Origin: Parapristionchus giblindavisi
Lineage: Eukaryota > Nematoda > Chromadorea > Rhabditida > Diplogasteridae
Assembly (NCBI GenBank): GCA_943737045.1
Contig: CALSFV010000044.1
Location: 186,001 to 250,000, forward strand
Direction of reading: 5' to 3'
DNA: 64,000 nt
Below, one piece after another: positions 37,297 to 48,900 of this stretch. Made by a program: the position numbers and the translations under genes. Under the pieces are notes generated by a model. It had not been told where the DNA came from. It saw nothing but the letters and a program-made list of their open reading frames with translations, and made no database searches. Positions within the stretch are counted from its first letter, which is position 1; each line of letters opens with the position of its first letter.

Positions 37297-39960
37297 TTAT
37301 AGAGCGGAAATGTTGAGATCGAGTGGGCCACCTGAAAATTATTGTTGTTTAATATTTTGATGTCTGATCTTTGAACTTTGATACACCCTGATTTGTGATG
37401 TGTCTGTGATGTGTTTTTATCTTTTAACAATGAATATTTTAACTTTGGTCTTTGATCTTTACCCTCTTGATCTTTGAACTTTCTTACCTTTTCTAACGAA
37501 CGTCAAGGGAATGAGGGCAGAGTCAGTCGTCGCCATCGTTTTGTTGTACTGATTCAATGTGAGATTCTGATGCATCGATGGGATGTTCTCATCGTGAGAA
37601 GAGGATGTCCTGATTATTGATTGATTTTTTTTTCATTTAAAACACATTTAGCAAGAGTATACTCTGATGTGCATTGTGAACAACTCGTCTTACTTCTTAT
37701 TCGAATCTTGTGATACTTCAATACAAAGCATTTCCTATATATTTTTCCAGATGAGAGAATTGTTCATCAATCGATAACTGATGGCTACCGTATACCTCGA
37801 AGAGGATGAGGAGGACGACAGAGATTCAGGATTAGCGTTGAGATCGGTCATCGATGTATTCGATAGTGAATCGGGCACGGTAGACGAACGGATGGGTAGA
37901 TCACGTGGCTGAAGAATATCGATTATTTCATAAGAATAGGAATCTCTGATGTTACCATTAATTTTAACCTATTTTTTAACACATTTACATATAACGTACA
38001 AAATGAATTTTTTAAACGAAGTAATCTTGTTTGTAATTTTACTATATCTTTTAAAAGATAATTTGAAAAAATGATATCTCAAACAAATGTAAGCTCTCAC
38101 CTCTTCCAAAATGTCTGCCAATTGTTTGTCGTTCATGGGAGAGATCATCGACGCAGCTGAAATCACTGATTTAATTTGAATTTAAAAAATTCAATCAATA
38201 TTCGGGCGATGAAACAATCAATAATCGAGCCGATAGACGGTTTGGCCATAAGTCATTCCACATACATATTCATCACCTGGAAGCGGGGGTAAGAAGAACA
38301 GAGTGAAACGGGTCGATTTGCCGCGCACTTTTACTCTCAAATCCAATCAAACTTTGCATTGCAACAGAGAGTGAAAGTGCGCGGCACATTCTGGAGAAAG
38401 CATGCACACCACAGGTTAAGGACAATATATCGTTCTCCCACGAGCTACGACCTCACAATTCGATTCGGTGGCGTGCAGCACCCAAATAGATAGATAGAGA
38501 CAGACGGCTAAGGCATGTCACTTATTAAGGGAGGGGCTTACTTACTGTATTTACTCAACGACTTAAGGGTTACGGTAACTACTAATACGAACAAGATTCA
38601 CAGTCGCGTGCGTCTAAGCGTGCGGTCGGGCTAAACATACGTTGTCTGTCAGAAGGGGCGAACGGCAGATTGAGGAAGGTAGGCCGAGCTAAAATAGAGG
38701 ATAGTGGGAGAAGTGTAGACAGATAAGGGAGGAGTCTACCAAACTCAGGATCAACTTAAATAAGTCCAACTTACCCATAACTTAACTAAGGTCTTAAGTC
38801 ATTAGTAAGTTTAATAAGTCAATGAAATAGTGGTGGTCTTAGCACATGCAAAAGTATAAAATCGTGAGATTGGACTGTGTTCGGTGCTAAGAAGCGGAAA
38901 GTAAAAAGAAGGTATAGAGAGAGATTCAAGCCTGCGACAGACGATCAAGGAGTCCTAATCGAGTCCTAAAGCTAAGGTCGGTCGACCTTAGTGACTAGGG
39001 TCACTTAAGTTCGATGGACTTAGTGACTAGGGTCACTTATGGTCGCCGACCTTAGTGACTAAGGTCACTTAAGGTCGCTAGGGCATACCCATCGACGAGG
39101 AATCCGACGACGAACACATAGAGGTCTCGAGCGATCGAGGAGTGACGTCATGTGCCGATGAAGTTCCCTCGAGTGGATTCAGAATCAACGATGATGTCAT
39201 CATTGGCTGCGAAACGGGCGGATTCAGGGGTAAATTTAAATTTGCAAACTTACCGAGGCCATAGCATTGGGTAGAGATGTCGCACGTTTCATGCGGTGCG
39301 GAGCCATTGAGAGTTGCGCTAGACGATCCTTGCGGTCTTTTCTGCAATGTTTAAAAATAAAGATCAAAGATTAAATTTGTGTTCGATGATCTTTGGACTC
39401 TGGTCTCACCTTGACAGCAAAGATGACACGGCCACTTCTTGTCGCAGTCGGTCGAGTTTCAGCATCGATTCGACGGCCTAAAGAGATTCACTTAGTGCTA
39501 TATAAGTCATCTTAGGAGCACCAACAATTAGTCAAGCCAGTTCGATTATTAAATAATAAAGGCCTAGGTGCTAAGTTAAGTCTTACGTACGAAGTAAGAT
39601 GTAAGTACCTGAATACTCTTGGTGTAAGCCTCGATATAAGTCAGTCTCGCATCCTCATCCGTGCTCGTCGTTTGTCTCGCTGCTAACTGAGCCAGTGAAG
39701 ATCGATCCTCCACCTCGTGCGATGACTTAACAACTTATCGTTAAGGTCGATACTTAGCGTTAAGGCATGACTTAAGTCACAAGTACCTTAGGCAGATGAG
39801 CCACGATATCACAGTGTACGGTAGTAGACAGTAACGGTTCACTCCTCACGATGGTCTTCAGAATCCTCTCTGTCAACGACGTCTTCTTGTAGATGTGAAG
39901 ACATATTCGCTTACGGAGCACCACTTCCATCTCGCAGGGATGCGACAAACGAACGACAAT
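37297..39960 (-). other. klp-4 3' exons 40-48, detail
   Basis: Exons 39787-39960, 39609-39725, 39410-39477, 39254-39341, 39089-39206, 38101-38156, 37796-37908, 37488-37609, 37297-37331. The tail encodes Ser/Thr-rich sequence ([13 protein letters not shown]) and ends [11 protein letters not shown]. The last exon has only 11 codons plus stop. Splice phases agree throughout. Confidence 0.75.
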
Positions 39961-42900
39961 CTGGAAAATCGGTCTTTAAACATAGTCTGGATAACCAAAG
40001 GTATAATCAATGGGTGCGATTTTAGTATTTTTTAGTGTACTAAACTGATCCAAATTGTAAGAGTAATGTTTCAGGGCTCAAGTTTTCGATTGAAAAGCGG
40101 AGATGTAATTATGGTTTGTCTACTTAGGCATTGATTAAAAAGTGAGAAACTCACTTTGACAATCGCGTACACCCTTTCGTTCTGCGCAGTGGGAACATTG
40201 AGGGCGGAATCTTCGTGGAGCGAACTGTCCCATGAGCAGGTTACAGCGGCCTGAAAATTCAAATAGTCAATGGTTTTTTTTTCTTTTCAGAAAATTTGAC
40301 AGTAAAAAAAACAAGCAGTCCTTATATAGTCAAGCTATAGTCAATGGGTATATGATTAAGAGCTCGGATCTGTAAGACTCGAGCATTTCGGCCAGATTCC
40401 GGACATTTCGCCAATAATTTTGATTCAGGCCACTGTACTTTATTGGTGTAGGGTACCTTGGGCCCACATTACAAAATGGTACCCAAAGTGGCCCTAGCAG
40501 TGGAACGCGGCGTGCCAGGTGGGCGCCAAGTTTGAAAACTCGATTTTCATATTTTTTCAACCGAACAAGCTAGAGTCCAAATTTCTTCGGCATTGTGTTA
40601 GGCATGCCCAATGTGCACAGAAACACTATTGAGATTAATTTTAAGCAATTCCTAGACTGATTTTTTTACCCGTATTTTCGGTTTTCTTCGATTTCTCGGC
40701 ATCTCAATTTCAATTCCGCAAAAGTTCTCTAGTATATCCATGTAGACCAACTACTAGTGCATGTAAACCTGCTAGGCGGAAATCGATCTTGGATTGCGCG
40801 TGTCGGAAAAAATCGGTCTGATCGTCTCCAACTTGACTCAGACTCGTTGTTTCATAATTTTTTTGCTATATTTTCAAAACGATTAGTGCGGAATTGTGGT
40901 CTACTCAAAGTTTTGAGGTGAGACTAGTAAAATGACACAAGAAGCTCATCACTTGGATCAATTTGAAAATTTCGATTTTCATGACCCGGGGTTCATGGTC
41001 GATAATTTCAAAATTTCTCAAGTTTGAAATGTTTTAATTTATGTGGCTTCTTGTGAAGTACTAATGATGTGAAGAATATTCAGCCAATGCTCAATGGCTG
41101 ATCTCTCCTTTCATCCATTTTTCGATAAGTTTCATGTTGAATGCGTGCGAAAAAGTCAGAATTGTGCTTGAATCAGTTTCCAACTTACTTTCTGTAACAT
41201 TCTATCTAAGTACTTTGCAATGTAGATAATCAATATGAAAATCGTTAATTTTGGAAAATTTTAAAAAATCAATTTGAGTGCCTACTTTCACGGAAAATTT
41301 CTGAAATATTGCATTTTTTCGACTCGAATGCCGCGACAATTAGCAAATGACAACGACAATGTGAAGTTTCATGATGAGTAAACATAGTAGAACTGAAATC
41401 CTGGCATTCGGCTCACTTTTGAAAAAATCGATTTCCATGACCCCGGGGTCATGGTAAAAAAATATGAATTTTTCGAAATTAACGATTTTCATATTGATTA
41501 TGTGCATTGCAAAGTACTTAGATAGAATGTTACAGAAAGTAAGTTGGAAACTGATTCAAGCACAATTCTGACTTTTTCGCACGCATTCAACATGAAACTT
41601 ATCGAAAAATGGTTGAAAGGAGAGATCAGCCATTGAGCATTGGCTGAATATTATACACATCATTAGTACTTCACAATACGCAGCATATATGAAAACATTT
41701 CAAACTTGAGAAATTTTGAAATTATCGACCATGAACCCCGGGTCACGAAAATCGAAATTTTCAAAATGATCCAAGTGATGAGTTTCTTGTGTCATTTTAC
41801 TAGTCTCACCTCTATTCTTTGAGTAGACCACAATTCCGCTCTAATCGTTTTGAAAATACAGCAAAAAATTATGAAAGAACGAGTCTGAGTCAAGTTGGAG
41901 ACGATCAGACCGATTTTTTTCCGACACGCGCAATCCAAGATCGATTTCCGCCTAGCAGGGTTACATGCACTAGTAGTTGGGCTACATGGATATACTAGAG
42001 AACTTTTGCGGAATTGAAATTGAGATGCCGAGAAATCGAAGAAAACCGAAAATACGGGTAAAAAAATCAGTCTAGGAATTGCTTAAAATTAATCTCAATA
42101 GTGTTTCTGTGCACATTGAGCATGCCTAACACAATGCCGAAGAAATTTGGACTCTAGCTTGTTCGGTTGAAAAAATATGAAAATCGAGTTTTCAAACTTG
42201 GCGCCCACCTGGCACGCCGCGTTCCACTGCTAGGGCCACTTTGGGTACCATTTTGTAATGTGGGCCCAAGGTACCCTACACCAATAAAGTACAGTGGCCT
42301 GAATCAAAATTCTTGGCGAAATGTCCGGACAATGCTCGAGTCTTACAGATCCGAGCTCTTAAGACTATTCTCATACACTATGGTACTTATTTATTAGATT
42401 ATTGATTGACCCACCTCGTTTTCAGCTCTCTCTACCACAGGAAGGTAGATGAAGGGTGGGGCGGAGTGTTCTTTGGGCAAGAGCGCGTGTTGTCCGGCAG
42501 TCCGCAGTTGACCACATTCGTCTACCAAAGGACCATCCTCGTCTCCCGCCATGTCCTCTGCTGCAAGTAATGATCTCTGATCTCTGATCTTTGATCTTCG
42601 AGCTTTATATCGTACCATTCAGGTTCAGGAAGATAACGGGAACGTGGCTTTCAACGCCGGGTGGAGGAGTCCTGAAATGTTTATTCCTCAAAAAGTGGGT
42701 AAAATCTTTTAAGGGGGCTTTAAGAATCCTTGAACGATCAACCCGAGCTGATATTATCCTCTGGCAACGCTCTCTCATAGACAAAGAAAGCGAGACAGCG
42801 TTGTCATAGAGTAGTTTCAAATTAGTTCTGGGTTTTCCTTTAAACAAAATCAATAGACAGAAAATGCCCCATATGTGTTTCTGCAAGATCTGTAATGGAA

Positions 42901-45900
42901 TGCGCTTACCAATCAGACGGAGCTCCAGGTATCCGGGAATTGGCTGCAGGGAGCTTCACAGCTGCTCGCTCCTCAGTCAGAGCCACCCATTGGTCCATCA
43001 GTGAGTACTCGCGGTCAGACTCTTCTGATTGAGACTGAGGCACCTAGAGATTAGAGATCAAAGATCAAATTCCATCGTCTAAAGATCAAAGATCAAACCC
43101 TATTGATCTGCTCTTCCAGATGCCGCTGACGTGTTTCCAGTGCTGCTGTCCACTCCAAACGAATGCGCTCGAGATCTTCTTCCTATATAATATATTGTTA
43201 GGAAAATTTTGCAAAAATGTCTGCCTTAGCCGGGCATCGAACCCACCTGGTACGAGTCGAGAGGTCGCTGGGTGCCGGCTGTTCGCACATTGATACAGCC
43301 AATGGCCACGGATGAAACGGATTCGACGACTAGGGGCAGACTACCGTATGAGGGAAGCGACGCGACCGCGACGCGTATCCGCCGCTGCTGACCCTTTAAT
43401 GATTAAGAAGATTAAGCCCCGCCCATTTTTGTAAAAAAAAACACATACTTGCTTGAGCTGATACACTCCGCCAGTGGCGACATCCTTCATTCGAGCAGCC
43501 TATAACAAGAAAGATGAATCTTCATTTTTAAATTAACTGCTACAGCCACGGTATTAGAGTGGAAATATTAGGATGGTGCACAAGTTTTTGACTTTTTGTG
43601 GAGTGTGTTTGAAGCGGTTCCATTTTTCACTCATTGTCAACACATGGAGTAAAGTCAACAATTGATGTCATACCTCCACACACGCCCATCGTCCTTCATC
43701 GTTCAGCTCCGCTAACTGGACTTGGACGCGCAGACGTCGTGTGACCTCGGCCCATCGCTCCTAAGAAACCAAATTTAGAATTTGATCTTTGATCTTTGAT
43801 CTTTGATCTCTCACCTGAAGGGTCAACAACTTCTCCTCCTTGTTAACCACTCCGCCATTCATAGCGTGTTTATGATCATCAAAACCGGAACTGCGATGGC
43901 CCCAGACCTGAATATTTAACTGTAACTTTCCCCGCCCACTTTAGACTCCTCCTATATTTATCACAGCCTCCAACCTCGATAGAAAGCGCATCTTCTTGTA
44001 CGTATTCGAGGAACTCTTCAGAGACGACAACAGAGAACTCTCGCTCGTCGTCGAATTGGATAGACGAGGGTGGGTCATCCTGGAAGATCAAAGATCAAGG
44101 ATCAAACTACAGCATTTACATTGAACAAGGGAAAATTACAGTATTTATTGAGCTACATATACTACATATACTGGAATCAACTACTCACTCCGGTGTCCTC
44201 AAATGCGGGCGGCACCACAAGCATCTCTGAGAGGTTGAAGAAGGAATATTGGCAGAAGACGAAATGCGATAGAGATTGGGGAAGGGCCGAGGCACGCTTT
44301 ATTCGGACCTGAAAATAAATTATTATTATTACTATATTTGAAACAATACATATTCAGTTTAAAAAAAATAAATCTAAAAATTCTAAAAAAATGTATGTCT
44401 ACCGCGCCTCAAAGCACTTCATAGAATTGTCTGATTATACTTTTTCATAGATATTATTATGAGAACACTTACCCTGCACGTAATCGTCCTTCCCAATAGA
44501 TAGTCAATCTTGTTCCTCTCTGGCAATTTATCCTCGTCCGAATAGAATACCCTCTGCACCTCCACGTGCAGCCGTCCCGTCACTTCGCCCTGCTGAGAGA
44601 TGATGGGCACCTACAAAGTTCAAAGATCAAAAATTAGAACATAAAAGATCACAAACCTGATAGTCAAGCTTGATATCGTGGAATAAGACCTCCAGGAAAA
44701 CGTTGGCTACGCCGATGAGAGAATGGTTCTCCTGAAGAGATCAAAGATCAGAATATAAAGATCAACGATCAAAGATCAAACTCACATGACTTTCGAAAAA
44801 TGGATCGATGATAGCTGTGCCATCAGGCAATGTCTCGAATCCGTTGGGTAGCTGACGTAGTGGGCTTTCTTCAGGAGAGCGGATACTGTAATTTTAATGA
44901 GACTGTTAAATTGTTTTAGTAGAAACACATCTACAGAACGAAGCGAAAGTATTGATCTGCAGATAAACTCCTTTTCAGACTTATACTGATTTCATCAAGT
45001 GACAATAAAGTTATCCCTGAAACTCGTATGCTTTCGTTGGAGACCGTACCTCTTATTATCCCTATCTTCGTATGATTCTCTCATCTCGACGAGTTTGCAC
45101 TCGAGCTGTTCCATCGACCACAACTGGCAACCGGACATTCCCTGTCGACGGACAACAATCACCGGCTCACACACGAACGCACCGGCCTAAATTGTCAATA
45201 TTTTGGAATTAATTGTCTATTTTGTATTTGTCTAATTGACGGTCAATCTCAATTATCTAGTATCGCTACAAATCAAAAAATTTTTACCGTTAAAACTTAT
45301 TATGAAAAAAAGTCAAAGTTATAAAAGATTTCTAAATTACCTTTATCCTGCTCGGCCTCAGATTCGCTGCAGGAATCTGTAGAGTGACGTCATAGTTGAT
45401 CTTTGGTCTTCCATTATTCAACGATGACGAAATGAGGTTCGCTTCCTTCACTAGGGCATTCGCTCGGATTATATCACTCTTCAAACGGTTCAACGACTCC
45501 GCGAATAATTCCTCTCTGAAATAAAAATCAGTTCATGATCCGATACAGTAACCGGTTTTCTAAAATCAATGCAGTTCACGATTGATCTGCTGCAGTACCG
45601 TTTCTGAGCCCAGTGGAAGAATCGTGATCGAACGCTTCGTGAAGGTGGAGGGAATGGCGCGGGCGGAAGATGAGAACCGGGTGTACCTGGAAACACCAAT
45701 AAATCAATACGCTTTTACGTTTGCCCTACCACATACCGGACATGGGCGTGGCGAGACCGAAACCGGGGGTCATCGGCGTCATTGGTGTGAAGCTGTAATG
45801 ACAAAATTGATATATTGATGGACATCCAGATATTGCGAACATAGATACTAAAAAGGAGAATCCAAGCTATTTCCAAACTCCATCATCGTCAAAGAAAGTT

Positions 45901-48900
45901 ATAGTTATAGAGTATGACCAGAGTTTAAAAAGACCACGTTTGATGGGTTATAGAAAAGTCAGTTCTCGATAGATCTACCGTACCCGCCACTCGCCAGTCC
46001 ATGAATGTATCGTTCAAAGGCTTCGTATTGCTGTTCGAGTGCCGCCTGTTTATCTTCTTGATGGCGAATCGCCAGTTGTTCCATGTATTGATCCACGGCT
46101 GACGTCATCGGATTAGAGTTGGCATCAGCGTTAGCCTTAAGTCATGTCCGTTTTTTTACTATTCATTGGAAAAAGTTATTTTAACGAGTTTGCAAATATT
46201 TGTTGTGATGAAGAAAAAAAGAACCTGCGACCGAACCTTCAACCACAATGACCACAAGCTCCCCAATTACACTAACTGGTTAACCGGATTACCCGGACCG
46301 CATCGAAGTAGTTGCCTAACAACTCGCATGAAACGCAAAACCTTAAATATCCGGGTACCCACCTCATGCCATGCATCATCATATCCGAATAGCGCACTCT
46401 CATCCATCATCGACGCAGCCATCGCGTCGTTCTCACGTGGACAATGCACACGGAAGAAGTGGTTCAGACCTGAGTTTGGGAAGGAATGAAATCAGTTTAC
46501 GATCGACAGTTTAGTCTATATTGCATCATCTTTTCACAATTTTTCACAACAAAAAAACAAAAACAAAAATATATCTGGCAAAAATTTAAGACATACCAAT
46601 AAGAACACGGAATCCATTGCGTAGAAGCACACGCTCGGAGGATAGCTCGCGTCCATTCACACATACTCTGAAACACAAAAAAAGAATATTCCAAATTATC
46701 ATTTTCAAAATATTTTTAACTTCAACAACGGCGTGTACGAAATATGTTTCAAGATTGCGATAAACCGTTCTGACAAGAATGGAACGATAATACAATCATG
46801 AGAACATGCAATAATGCACAATAATTAATATAGTCAAATCTTATAATTTTAACTTTAATGTGCTTTCAATCCTATATTAGACATTATGTACAATTCATTT
46901 ATTGTACTCACCTAGCATCAGCCGCCATTGGAGTGATGTAGAGACGTTGCATATCGGGTTCATCAACCACCTTAAACAACGAGGTTAGTGTTACCGTCTC
47001 TTCATACAACACTCTTCTCTGACTAGTACTACTTGAAAATCGAAACACGGTCTCAATTTTTGTCTACAAATAAGATCAACAAGTGTTGAGAGTTTCAAAC
47101 GATAATAGCTTGGACAATGTAAGTACCTCCAGAAGTGCATGTCTGCACTGGATTCCGAATCCTTGCAGCTGTATGTCCACCTTGTCCGTTTCGCCGCTGC
47201 CGACGTATGCCGATGACTTAAAGGAATTTAGCGTAAGTCACGACCCTAACTTAGCTAAGTAACGACACAAACTAAGCTAAGTCACGACCCTATCTTAGCT
47301 AAGTCATGACTCAACGCCTCTAAGACTCACATTGATATAGTACACAAGCAGTTCGTTCATGGACGGATCCGAGTTCAAATTGACGAGGTAGAAGCGGTTC
47401 TTTTCCACCTTAAATTGGATATTTGGACTTTGATCTTTGAATTTTGGTTTCTCACCTTGATTCCGCTACTCTCCACAGAAATTCCAATCTCGGTCAGGTC
47501 ACGCTGCCTTTCCTGAAACAATAATTATATACAAATAATCCACATACAGTAATAAACAATTCGAATCCATGAAATACTGTTGCAATTGACCCCGCCCAGA
47601 TCAGATCAGATCGATCACAGAATACAATGTGGATGGATGGCCTGGTCCAAGCTCTCTTCTCTTCTGGCTAGCCGATTCCTTCCCATGACGAACAAGAGAC
47701 GACTCTTCGAGGCGTGTATCACTTCAACCGTTTTGTTCGGATGCGAGACATGGACGCTGAGAGAAAGTGAGAAGGAAAGACTGCGTGTTGCACAAAGAAA
47801 GATGGAGAGAAGAATGATCGGAATAACGAGACTTGATAGATGGACGAATGAAAGAGTTAGAAGGAAGACTGGTGTTCGGGATTGGGAGAAGGAAGCGAAG
47901 AGAAGAAAATGCAGCTGGGCAATGAAATTGAGGAATATGGAAGAACAAAGATGGGCTAGGAAGTTGACTACATGGATACCTTACAACCATATTAAAAGGA
48001 GACAGCCTGGACAACCTCCTCTACGTTGGAGAGATGAAGTGAGAAGAGTTATGGGATCGTTCTGGTGGTCTATACCAATGGATGACGCTAATCGCGTCAT
48101 TACTCATCTGACCTAAGTCTGTCTGATATGATAAATGAATTTGAATTTGAATTTGACCCCGCCCATTTCTACAGTAATATCGAGCTCTACCCACTTTGTA
48201 CAATTGATCAGTCTCCCGTAGACGTTCTTCCCATGACTTGTTCATTTGAGCGACGAGTCTCTCCGATTCAGCCAATCGCTCGCGTAGTTCCTCCGTTTCC
48301 TATGAACCACAGATATACTTTTTGTTGTTTAACCGTCATTTGAACCCCTCGCCCTGGCAATTCTCTCTCGCTTTCCTTGTCTGCGAGAGAGTGTTGCCAG
48401 AGGAGATACATCAACGATCCTAATATTTTCTCATTTCGCTACGGTGGAATTATGCTTGATTTTTGAATAATTCGTTATCTTATCCGAATCAATAAATTTA
48501 CACCTACCGTATGCTCTCTCTTCGTCAGGGTGATCTGTTGTCGTAATGTCTCGACCTCCTCGCGTAGTTCACGAATGATCTTCGCGTTAGGATCCTGATA
48601 TATTGCAAATATTATTGATAGATTTTGACGTTTCTAATACAATTACGTCTGCTTGTGATCTTCTGATGCTGATATTATAATAGAAGTGTCAAAATCAATT
48701 TTTAATATTGAAAACCATTTCTGACAAATGAAAAATTGTGAAGTGTATTTTCATGGTCTCTTAGTCCCGTAATTCATAGTAGCTAATGTTCAATTGTTCT
48801 TTATCGAAGATTTGGTAAGAAGAGCTGAGAGCAGACCAATTTCCCCGGGTCTTCCGCCTAATTTCCGGTCCCGGCTCTCCGCTTCGATTTATCTTTCTTT

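Larger units (their letters stand above)
40155..43393 (-). other. klp-4 exons 34-39, detail
   Basis: Exons 43247-43393, 43099-43182, 42910-43043, 42616-42671, 42415-42560 and 40155-40250. The 56-bp exon 37 ([17 protein letters not shown]) is easily missed, but it is needed to keep the frame and carries the KIF13 signature. The intron between exons 38 and 39 is 2.16 kb because of a palindromic repeat. Confidence 0.8.

Noticed and set aside
40330..40560. Identical ~76-codon frames on opposite strands at 40330-40560 and 42167-42397
   Set aside because: Both come from the arms of one palindromic repeat in an intron; no sign of a gene.
43223..43260. Possible B-box (CATCGAACCCACC) near an intron edge
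   Set aside because: No A box at proper spacing; the sequence straddles the splice donor of klp-4 exon 34.
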